In this document: positions 43,974-50,904 of the stretch, one piece after another
How the letters are laid out: every line of letters begins with the position of its first letter
Position numbering within the stretch: position 1 is the first letter of the stretch
NCBI GenBank assembly: GCA_002310995.1
Contig: DBYV01000038.1
Coordinates: 1 to 53,023 of the forward strand
Direction of reading: 5' to 3'
Length of the DNA: 53,023 nucleotides
Source: a bacterium UBP6_UBA1177
Lineage (GTDB): Bacteria > UBP6 > UBA1177
Position numbers and translations under genes: made by a program
Notes under the pieces: model-generated
Seen by the model: the letters and a program-made list of their open reading frames with translations, nothing else
Database searches by the model: none
Told to the model about the DNA's origin: nothing

Positions 43974-45461
43974 TTATTCGATTGTCGGCTTGAAAAAGTC
44001 AAAGTTGACATATTTGCCGTCTTTGCTCTTTCTGACGGCCATTCCCGGATCGGTTTTGATGTATATTTTCAAAACACCGTCAACTTTTTTCGGATAGATA
44101 TAGTTTACTTCGGCTTTGAAAGCTCTTGTGTCGATAATATTAAGTAAATATTGAGGAATTTTGTCGAAGTTGTGGACATCGATGACGAATCCGCCGGTTA
44201 TTTCCCTGAACTGATAGTCAACTTCGCCGTCAAGCTCCATTGTGACGCGGCTGAATTCGGGGAATTTTCTGAAGAAAATGTTTTTCAGCTTTCCTTTTTT
44301 TGCCAGTTTTGTTACCGGAAGTTCCGGCAGTTTTTCGGCAAGAGTTGGTTCTTTTTCAGCTTTTACGACTTTAAGCTGACGGATTTCGCCGTCTTCCGAC
44401 CTGACTGCTTTTTTGTGTTCTGCCAAACGTCTTTCCTCGGCTAAACGCTTCTCTTCTGCGATCCGTCTTTCTTCCTCAGCTTTTTTGAGTTCAGCCAGTC
44501 GTTTTTCTTCAGCTATACGCTTTTCTTCGGCTAAACGCTTTTCTTCAGCAATTCTTTTTTCTTCTTCGGCTTTTTGGAGCTCGGCGAGCCGTTTTTCCTC
44601 GGCTAACCGCTTTTCTTCTGCAATTCTTTTTTCTTCTTCGGCTTTTTTGAGTTCCGCCAGTCGTTTTTCTTCGGCTAAACGCTTTTCCTCAGCGATTCGT
44701 CTCTCTTCTTCGGCTTTTTTGAGTTCAGCAATCCGTTTTTCTTCGGCTGCGTGCTCTTCTTCAACAAGTTCGTTCATAAGAGAATTGACAAGTTCCGCTT
44801 CTTTTTCGGCAGCCAACCGCTTTTTTTCTTCAGCTTTTTTAAGTTCAGCAATCCGTTTTTCCTCAGCCAACCGCTTTTTTTCTTCAGCTTTTTTAAGTTC
44901 AGCAATCCGTTTTTCCTCAGCCAACCGCTTTTCTTCTTCAGCTTTTTTGAGTTCGGATATACGTTTTTCCTCGGCTAAGCGCTTTTCTTCTTCAGCTTTT
45001 TTAAGTTCAGCAATCCGTTTTTCTTCCGCTAAACGTTCTTCTTCGATTTTCCGCTCTTTTTCTGCCTGTGCGAGCCGTTCAGCCTCTCTTTTTTCCGCGA
45101 ATTTTGCTATAATCGTATCGAAATTCTCGTCATCGAGAAACAGTGAGCGGCTGAAACCCATGATGATAGTTCCTTTACGGTTGAAAAAAGTGTATTGAGC
45201 TCCAGGTTCGACAAAAAATATAAATCTTGTCATTCCACCGGAAACGCTTTTTTCGACAGATTTGATCATTTTGGGCATGTCCGGCATATTGGTGTCTTTG
45301 AAAGAGCCGTTTGCCTCAAAAACAATCCTTTCTGGGTTGCTCAGGCGGTATGACGAGAATGTGGGATTTTCGTCGGAACTTTCTAAAATGAGATAAAAAT
45401 TATCGTTGTCCTCAAGAGTCTGCAACGAGAAAAGGAAGAGAAATGCAAGAAGAAAACTCAT
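43974..45461 (-). CDS. TolA-like helical repeat protein with AMIN-like ends
   Basis: 495 residues. A signal peptide-like start (MSFLLAFLFLFSLQ) is followed by a beta-rich domain (about 20-110) with SSYRLSNPERIVFEA, resembling the AMIN domain of cell-wall amidases and PilQ. Next comes a long charged helix (about 117-375) of repeats of the type EEKRLAEEKRIAELKKAE, and a second AMIN-like domain (about 385-495) with FPEFSRVTMELDG and YINPKK-like YIYPKK. Two peptidoglycan-binding-type ends joined by a rigid TolA-like rod suggest a periplasm-spanning envelope protein. It follows the lipoprotein gene by 18 nt. The ribosome binding site is poor. Confidence 0.7.
   Translation of the reverse strand: MSFLLAFLFLFSLQTLEDNDNFYLILESSDENPTFSSYRLSNPERIVFEANGSFKDTNMPDMPKMIKSVEKSVSGGMTRFIFFVEPGAQYTFFNRKGTIIMGFSRSLFLDDENFDTIIAKFAEKREAERLAQAEKERKIEEERLAEEKRIAELKKAEEEKRLAEEKRISELKKAEEEKRLAEEKRIAELKKAEEKKRLAEEKRIAELKKAEEKKRLAAEKEAELVNSLMNELVEEEHAAEEKRIAELKKAEEERRIAEEKRLAEEKRLAELKKAEEEKRIAEEKRLAEEKRLAELQKAEEEKRIAEEKRLAEEKRIAEEKRLAELKKAEEERRIAEEKRLAEERRLAEHKKAVRSEDGEIRQLKVVKAEKEPTLAEKLPELPVTKLAKKGKLKNIFFRKFPEFSRVTMELDGEVDYQFREITGGFVIDVHNFDKIPQYLLNIIDTRAFKAEVNYIYPKKVDGVLKIYIKTDPGMAVRKSKDGKYVNFDFFKPTIE
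44413..45060 (-). repeat. Degenerate tandem repeat encoding the charged helix
   Basis: Repeated units of 24-45 nt encoding EEKRLAEEKRIAELKKA variants. Near-identical blocks such as those at 44811-44870 and 44871-44930 suggest recent unit duplication and likely length variation between strains. Confidence 0.85.
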
Positions 45462-45479
45462 GATTCAGGGCGTTTGCGT

Positions 45480-46298
45480 TTAATCGTTACCGGGAGTGGA
45501 AGGATCATCGGTTATTGTTTCCCACTCGACAAATTTAGCGGCAACGCACTTGCCATCCGGAATAAAAATGTAATTTGAATTATCTTCAGCCTGCTTGAGA
45601 ATGAGGTTTTTGATGTTGCCGTTTGTTCTTTGCGCATCGCCTTCACCGGCAACTTTCGTGATTTTAAGTGTTCCCGCTGTCTGGAAGTAGTATTCTTTCG
45701 CTGCTGCAAGTTCGGCATCGACCCAAACCATGACACACTGCTGGCACTGAGTGTAGTTGTCATTTACACCTGTTCCAAGCTCATAAGTTCCTTCTTTGAG
45801 ATCGCCCATAAGAAAGATTTTTATGATATCGATTGCGTTTCCACCCATCGCAGGGGAGAAATAACCGTTGATTTCATCGGGATAACCGGACATTGTTATT
45901 GTCGGAACTTCAATCATCGTGCAGCCTTCAGCCGCTTTTTCAAAATCGGAATCGCTTTCGTCTGATGTATCTGCGTCATCTGTTGTGTCAGTATTGTCGG
46001 CCGTGTCAGTGTTGTCTGCAGTGTCGGTGTTGTCAGCCGTATCTGTGTTGTCAGTTGTATCGCTGTTGTCAACCGTGTCAGTGTCGTCAGTCGATTCGGT
46101 GTCTGCATCACTGTCTGAGGAAGAGTCGTCATAATCGTTATCCGTTATGCCGGTATCGCTGCTGTCTTCGTCCGAAACAGTGTCGCCGGTATCAGTCATC
46201 GTGTCTTTTTCATCCGAACTGCCGCACGAAACAACAAAAAATGCTATTGCAAGCAGAAAAACAAGAATAAATTTCCCAATAAAATTGCTACTTTTCAT
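45480..46298 (-). CDS. Lipoprotein with Asp/Thr-rich repeat linker
   Basis: 272 residues. The signal peptide ends in the lipobox VVSC, followed by about 100 residues of Asp, Thr, Ser and Asn with tandem TDTADN units. Then comes a globular domain (about 125-270) with four Cys (for example CQQC) that I do not recognise. The ATG at 46298 follows GGAG and overlaps the end of the metal-binding gene by 11 nt, so the two are probably co-translated. The linker would hold the domain away from the membrane. Calcium binding by the acidic linker is possible but not shown. Confidence 0.75.
   Translation of the reverse strand: MKSSNFIGKFILVFLLAIAFFVVSCGSSDEKDTMTDTGDTVSDEDSSDTGITDNDYDDSSSDSDADTESTDDTDTVDNSDTTDNTDTADNTDTADNTDTADNTDTTDDADTSDESDSDFEKAAEGCTMIEVPTITMSGYPDEINGYFSPAMGGNAIDIIKIFLMGDLKEGTYELGTGVNDNYTQCQQCVMVWVDAELAAAKEYYFQTAGTLKITKVAGEGDAQRTNGNIKNLILKQAEDNSNYIFIPDGKCVAAKFVEWETITDDPSTPGND
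45955..46105 (-). repeat. 18-nt tandem repeats encoding TDTADN
   Basis: Consecutive units encode NTDTAD-type hexapeptides with small differences. A coding minisatellite, likely variable in copy number. Confidence 0.8.
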
Positions 46299-47907
46299 CA
46301 ACTAAAGCTCCTTTTATTTCGTTAGCTGTTTTTTTAATATTTTCAAGAACATTTTCTGCAAGAGGATCAAGAGTGATAACGCGGACTTTCGTTTCTTCAG
46401 CTATCGATTTAATGACGGAATCGGGGATCTGAGCCTGCATGAATACGGCTTTTGCATTGTTTTTCTTTATAAAATCGATAACTTTTGCCATATCGACCGC
46501 ACCCGGTTCCTTGCCTTCGACTTCAAGCGGGACCTGTTTGAGACCGAATCTTTCCGCAAAGTATCCGAAAGCGGGGTGGTGAACTACGAAACTTTTTCCT
46601 TCAACTTCTTTGAGCTGAGCCGCAACTTCATCATTCACTTTTTTGATCTCAGCTTTCAGAGCTTCACCGTTTTCACGATAGATTGCCGCATTGTCGGGAT
46701 CGGCTGTGGAAAGTTCCGCAACGGTGTTGTCGGTCATAACGATAAGGTTCATCGGATCGAGCCAAACGTGAGGATCGTGCATTCCGTGATGGTGGTGATG
46801 ACCGTGGCAGCCTTTTCCGTTAAGGCAGGCACAGCCGCCGTGTTTTTTGCAGCACTCTTTGTCGCCTTTGCAGGGACATTCCTTGCCGCCGCACTTAGGA
46901 CAGCCTTTTCCTTCGTGGCACTTGCATTCTTTGCCTTCTTCTTTGCATCCGCATTTGCAGTCAGCACAGCCTTTACCTTCTTTGCAGTCGCATCTCTTGC
47001 CGTCTTTGCATCCGCAGTCGCACTTTTCACAGCCTTCGCAGCCTTTTTCACCACCGCAGCAGCCTTTGTCACCGTGGCAAGCGCAACCTTTTCCGTCTTT
47101 GCAACCGCATTTGCAGTCGGCACAGCCTTTACCGTCTTTACAGTCACAGCCTTTGCCTTCTTTGCATCCGCATTTGCAGTCAGCACAGCCTTTACCTTCT
47201 TTGCAGTCGCAACCTTTTCCGTCTTTGCATCCGCAGTCGCACTTTTCACAGCCTTCGCAGTCTGCTTTGTCACAGTGGTGTTCTTTGTGATGAGGGCAGC
47301 CTTCGTGCATTCCCTTGTGCTCGTGTTTTTCTTCTTTCGGAGCGTCGAATCCCGGAAGCGAACACGCATCAACACCGCATTCCTCTTTTTCAAGCTTTTC
47401 ACCGTGCTTGCATCCGCATTCCCTGCCTTCCTTGCATCCGCATTTGCAGTCTGCGCATGCTTCGGCACAACCTTTGTCGCAGTGATGATGAGGATGAAAA
47501 TGTCCTTCCATTTTGCGGAAATTTATTCCTTTCGCCATATCGGCAAAACGGATATTTTTGTAGTCAGCGGCAAGTTTTTCGATAGAAGCTGCTTCGAAGG
47601 GGACTCCGATTTTGAGGTAAAGTGCGGAATCTTTGAGGTCAGCCATCTTTTTCGGGCCCGGTTCATAAGTTTCAGGCGTGCTTGACGGCTCCATCATCGT
47701 GTTTACTCTGACTTTGTCCCTGCCGACCGTTTTGACTATGAAAGCCTGCGGCGGAATACTGACAGTTACATTGAGAATGTCCCGTTTTTTTGCCGCGGTA
47801 CTGGCCTCGCTACTGGCTGCGCTGTCCTTGGAAGCGGTTTTTTCGCCGCAGGAAACAAGCACAAAAAGAGCCAGAAACAGAACCAAAATTTTCATGATTT
47901 TTTTCAT
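46288..47907 (-). CDS. ZnuA-like metal-binding lipoprotein with metallothionein-like insert
   Basis: 539 residues. Lipobox LVSC (Cys20). The ZnuA/TroA-type fold is split: N-lobe about 43-135 (LNVTVSIPPQAFIVKTVG, then PETYEPGP) and C-lobe from about 376 (HDPHVWLDP, FVVHHPAFGYFAERFGL, ITLDPLAENV). Of the usual three His ligands two are visible; the first (DPHxYEP) is Glu here. In place of the short His-rich loop of ZnuA lies an insert of about 240 residues with about 55 Cys and many His, built of units such as CDCGCKDGKGCDCKEGKG and CADCKCGC. No ABC permease or ATPase gene is adjacent. It lies 21 nt behind mrp. Probably a periplasmic metal (zinc or copper) buffer or capture protein. Confidence 0.85.
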   Translation of the reverse strand: MKKIMKILVLFLALFVLVSCGEKTASKDSAASSEASTAAKKRDILNVTVSIPPQAFIVKTVGRDKVRVNTMMEPSSTPETYEPGPKKMADLKDSALYLKIGVPFEAASIEKLAADYKNIRFADMAKGINFRKMEGHFHPHHHCDKGCAEACADCKCGCKEGRECGCKHGEKLEKEECGVDACSLPGFDAPKEEKHEHKGMHEGCPHHKEHHCDKADCEGCEKCDCGCKDGKGCDCKEGKGCADCKCGCKEGKGCDCKDGKGCADCKCGCKDGKGCACHGDKGCCGGEKGCEGCEKCDCGCKDGKRCDCKEGKGCADCKCGCKEEGKECKCHEGKGCPKCGGKECPCKGDKECCKKHGGCACLNGKGCHGHHHHHGMHDPHVWLDPMNLIVMTDNTVAELSTADPDNAAIYRENGEALKAEIKKVNDEVAAQLKEVEGKSFVVHHPAFGYFAERFGLKQVPLEVEGKEPGAVDMAKVIDFIKKNNAKAVFMQAQIPDSVIKSIAEETKVRVITLDPLAENVLENIKKTANEIKGALVDEK

Positions 47908-47928
47908 GAGACATTCTCCTTTAAAAAA

Positions 47929-48807
47929 TTACTCGCAAATATCCATGATCTGCCTTGTGACAGATTCAAACTCTTTTGCTGCCGGATTGCTGTCTGCCGC
48001 GTAGACATAAGGAAGTCCGCAGTCGCCCGATTCGCCGATAGCCGGATCGAACGGGATTTTCCCGAGCAGCTTGATATTGTATTTTTCGGCGATCTGCGTT
48101 CCCGCGCCGGCTTTGAAAATCTGCGTGACTTTTCCGCAGTGCGGGCAGATAAAACCGCTCATGTTCTCGACTATTCCGAGAATTTTGATGTTTGCTTTTT
48201 CGCAGAAGTTGACAGACTTTCTGACATCTGCTGCCGCGACTTCCTGAGGAGTCGTGACTAAAACCGCGCCGGTGAGATCGTCGACCGTGTTGATGAGCGA
48301 AAGAAGCTCGTCTCCTGTTCCGGGAGGCGAGTCGATCACGAGATAATCAAGGGTGCCCCAGTCGACATCCTTGAAAAACTGCTGGATCATTCCGTGTTTT
48401 ATCGGGCCTCTCCAGATTATCGCATCGTCAGAATCCTGAAGGAAAAAGCCGACAGACATGATTTTGAGTGCGCCGAAAGTGACCGGTACCAGCTTATTGT
48501 TTTCATTGACATTGATTTTGCCGTCTTTCATGCCGAACATCGTGGGAATACTCGGTCCGTGCAGGTCGATATCGAGAAGACCTGTCGTTTTGCCTTCCAA
48601 CGCGAGCTTCATCGCCAGATTTACCGCGACGGAACTTTTGCCGACACCGCCTTTGCCCGACATAACAAGGATCTTGTTTTTGATTTTGCAGAGATTTTTC
48701 TTTATCTCCTGTCTTGCCGCAAACTGCTCGGCAGACTCATTTTCCATTTGTTTTTTCGCGCTGCATGTAGTGCTTGTGCAACTTTCACAAGAAGAGTGGT
48801 CAGTCAT
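47929..48807 (-). CDS. Mrp/NBP35-family iron-sulfur cluster carrier ATPase
   Basis: 292 residues. It has a deviant Walker A motif GKGGVGKSS, DIDLHGPSIPTMFG, and IDSPPGTGDE. A CPHCG motif near residue 220 would bridge a 4Fe-4S cluster between two subunits. The N-terminus has four Cys (CESCTSTTC plus one), as in NBP35-type members. The ATG at 48807 follows GGAGGTG; a TTG four codons upstream lies in that ribosome binding site and is rejected. Role: transfer of Fe-S clusters to apoproteins in the cytoplasm. It leads the operon with the Cys-rich metal-binding lipoprotein. Confidence 0.92.
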   Translation of the reverse strand: MTDHSSCESCTSTTCSAKKQMENESAEQFAARQEIKKNLCKIKNKILVMSGKGGVGKSSVAVNLAMKLALEGKTTGLLDIDLHGPSIPTMFGMKDGKINVNENNKLVPVTFGALKIMSVGFFLQDSDDAIIWRGPIKHGMIQQFFKDVDWGTLDYLVIDSPPGTGDELLSLINTVDDLTGAVLVTTPQEVAAADVRKSVNFCEKANIKILGIVENMSGFICPHCGKVTQIFKAGAGTQIAEKYNIKLLGKIPFDPAIGESGDCGLPYVYAADSNPAAKEFESVTRQIMDICE

Positions 48808-48837
48808 TTTCACCTCCAAATCAACTAAAAACGATGG

Positions 48838-48865
48838 ATTTTAAGGAAAAAAAGCAGAAAAACAA
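48838..48865 (-). promoter_or_regulatory. Probable promoter of mrp and downstream genes
   Basis: On the - strand: TTGTTT (48865-48860), 16-bp spacer, TAAAAT (48843-48838), about 30 nt before the mrp start. The -10 box is good and the -35 box partial. Confidence 0.5.
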
Positions 48866-48876
48866 GATTCTTTTTC

Positions 48877-48962
48877 GTTACGTCGTCACCTTGTCACGCC
48901 GTTACGGTTTCGCGCCTTCTGCGTTACGTTGTTACGCCGTCACATCGTTACGCCGACGCGGC
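48877..48962. repeat. Degenerate octanucleotide repeat (GTYACGYC type)
   Basis: About ten units of period 8, for example at 48877, 48885, 48893, 48901, 48923, 48931, 48939 and 48947, with variants GTTACGTC, GTCACGCC and GTTACGCC and one shortened unit. It fills much of the malic enzyme-mrp gap and runs into the 3' end of the malic enzyme gene. Confidence 0.75.
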
Positions 48963-50224
48963 GCGATGAACCTTTTTTCCAGTTCTTCCCTGTATTTCCC
49001 GAGATCGAGTTCAACCCTGTTGACACCTTCTTCAACAGCGGTTTTCGCAACCGCAAACGCGACTTCGACTAGAACTCTCGGGTCGAAAGGTTTCGGGATG
49101 ATGTAGTTTCTGCCGTATTCGAGCGAATCAAGCCCGTAAACCTTGAGGACTTCGGGCAGAACCGGCATTTTGGTGACTTTTATGAGCGCCTGAGTTGCCG
49201 CCATCTTCATTTTTTCGGTTATCTGGCTTGCTCTTGCGTCAAGTGCACCGCGGAAAATAGCCGGGAAGCCCAGAAGATTGTTGACCTGATTCGGAAAATC
49301 GGTCCTTCCGGTTCCTACAATCGCATCGGGACGCGCTTTTCTAACTTCTTCGTAAGTTATTTCGGGATCAGGGTTTGCCATCGGGAAAATTACAGGATTT
49401 GGTGCCATTTTTTTGAGCATTTCAGCTTTTACAAGCCCTTTGATGCTGACTCCGATGTAGATGTCGGTCCCTTCAAAAAGCTCGGAAAGCGACCTTGCAG
49501 CCGTGTTTCTATACAAAAATTTGTGATATTCTGAAAGTTCGTCCTTTCTTCCTTCAAAAAGAACGCCGTCTTTGTCGTATGCGAATACGTTTTCCTGTTT
49601 TATGCCGCAGTTGATCAGGTGTTTTGCGATTGCGACGCCAGCAGCTCCTGCACCGGTGAGGACAACTTTGCAGTTTTCGGGTTTTTTGCCGGCGATTTCA
49701 AGCCCGTTGAGAACTCCAGCCGCGCAGATGACAGCCGTTCCGTGCTGATCGTCGTGGAAAACTGGTATGTTCATGATTTTTTTGAGCTTTTCTTCGATCT
49801 CAAAGCATCTCGGAGAAGATATGTCCTCAAGGTTTATGCCGCCGAAAGTGGGTTCGAGTGACTTCACTATTTCAACGAATTTGTCGGGGTCGTGCTCGTT
49901 TATTTCGATATCGAAAGCGTCGATTCCGGCAAAACGCTTGAAAAGAAGGGCTTTTCCTTCCATGACCGGTTTTCCCGCTAGCGCACCGATGTTTCCAAGT
50001 CCCAAAACCGCGCTTCCATCGCTGATGACACCGACGAGATTTCCTTTTCCTGTGTAGTCATATACCGTTTCAGGATTTTCCTTGATTTCAAGGCAGGGAA
50101 GGGCAACTCCCGGCGTATATGCCTTAGCCAAATCGGCTTGTGTCGCGCAGACTTTGGATGGAACTACTTCAAGTTTTCCTGGTTTAGGGTTCTTGTGATA
50201 ACTGAGGACTTCTTCTTTGTTCAT
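48932..50224 (-). CDS. NAD(P)-dependent malic enzyme
   Basis: Oxidative decarboxylation of malate to pyruvate with NAD or NADP. 430 residues, the short bacterial form without a phosphotransacetylase domain. Motifs: AYTPGVALPC (catalytic Tyr), SDGSAVLGLGNIG, GKALLFKRFAGIDAF, NLEDISSPRCFEIE and PVFHDDQHGTA (metal site), VVLTGAGAAGVAIAKHL (dinucleotide fold). The ATG at 50224 follows GGAG. The last residues (PRRRNDVTA) are encoded by the octanucleotide repeat and look like an accidental extension. It lies downstream of the initiator tRNA gene. Confidence 0.94.
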   Translation of the reverse strand: MNKEEVLSYHKNPKPGKLEVVPSKVCATQADLAKAYTPGVALPCLEIKENPETVYDYTGKGNLVGVISDGSAVLGLGNIGALAGKPVMEGKALLFKRFAGIDAFDIEINEHDPDKFVEIVKSLEPTFGGINLEDISSPRCFEIEEKLKKIMNIPVFHDDQHGTAVICAAGVLNGLEIAGKKPENCKVVLTGAGAAGVAIAKHLINCGIKQENVFAYDKDGVLFEGRKDELSEYHKFLYRNTAARSLSELFEGTDIYIGVSIKGLVKAEMLKKMAPNPVIFPMANPDPEITYEEVRKARPDAIVGTGRTDFPNQVNNLLGFPAIFRGALDARASQITEKMKMAATQALIKVTKMPVLPEVLKVYGLDSLEYGRNYIIPKPFDPRVLVEVAFAVAKTAVEEGVNRVELDLGKYREELEKRFIAPRRRNDVTA

Positions 50225-50286
50225 TCTGTTCTCCGCTCAAAAATCAAGAAACATTATTGAAAATCGTCAAAAGAAGGCAAAAAAAA

Positions 50287-50362
<76 letters not shown>

Positions 50363-50380
50363 ACCTCGTTGCCGCGGAGG

Positions 50381-50408
50381 ATGATACTGAAAAGCTTGTC
50401 TATGTCAA
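50381..50408 (-). promoter_or_regulatory. Promoter of the initiator tRNA gene
   Basis: On the - strand: TTGACA (50408-50403), 16-bp spacer, TATCAT (50386-50381), followed by a GC-rich discriminator and the tRNA 18 nt later. The -35 box is perfect. Confidence 0.75.
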
Positions 50409-50427
50409 GTATTTTTTGTTTTACGGA

Positions 50428-50904
50428 CTATCTTATTCCTGTGCTGCCGAAGCCGCCTTCAGATCTTTCAGTTTCAGAAACTTCCGAAACTATTGAGAAA
50501 TTTGCCTGCTGAACTGGCGTTACTACAAGCTGAGCGATGCGGTCGCCTTTTCTTACTTCAAAAACTTTGTCCGACATATTGGCTAAAATCACTTTGATTT
50601 CGCCGCGGTAGTCGCTGTCAACAGTGCCTGGAGAATTGAGAACGAAAACGCCGTTTTTTGCTGCAAGTCCGCTGCGGCTTCTCACCTGAATCTCGAAATT
50701 TTCAGGAATTTCAGGGAAAAGCCCTGTTGAAACCATTTTCCAACTGTTCGGATTTATTGAACAATCTTCGTTTGAAGAGACATCAGCGCCGGCAGCTCCC
50801 GAAGTTTTGTATTCGGGAAGTATGGCGCCTTCAGCCAGTTTGAATTTTATTGAAATTTTATCTGTGGTTTTCTCTGCCACCGCGGTCTCCGCCTCTGCGC
50901 TCAC
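50428..50904 (-). CDS. dut: dUTP diphosphatase
   Basis: Hydrolyses dUTP to dUMP, preventing uracil incorporation and feeding dTMP synthesis. 158 residues, trimeric type, with all five motifs: GAAGADVSS, VRSRSGLAAKNG, NSPGTVDSDYRGEI, KGDRIAQLVV and RSEGGFGSTG. The first 15 residues are extra and the start at 50904 lies inside the end of pnp (47-nt overlap). A shorter start cannot be excluded, since the conserved part begins at KISIKFKL. The pnp-dut neighbourhood is common in bacteria. Confidence 0.95.
   Translation of the reverse strand: MSAEAETAVAEKTTDKISIKFKLAEGAILPEYKTSGAAGADVSSNEDCSINPNSWKMVSTGLFPEIPENFEIQVRSRSGLAAKNGVFVLNSPGTVDSDYRGEIKVILANMSDKVFEVRKGDRIAQLVVTPVQQANFSIVSEVSETERSEGGFGSTGIR

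Noticed and set aside
43974..44000. Intrinsic terminator after the TolA-like gene
   Set aside because: Only a 4-bp stem (ATAG/CTAT) before the T run; too weak to call.
44413..45198. Ser/Phe/Ala-rich ORF on the + strand opposite the TolA-like gene
   Set aside because: Mirror image of the EEKRLAE repeats; composition is an artefact of the repeat.
46576..47685. Long Phe/Ala-rich and other ORFs on the + strand opposite the Cys-rich gene
   Set aside because: They result from complementing repeated Cys/Lys/Gly codons; no ribosome binding site, and the - strand gene has a signal peptide and family motifs.
48877..48962. CRISPR array
   Set aside because: Period of 8 with no spacers and no cas genes nearby.
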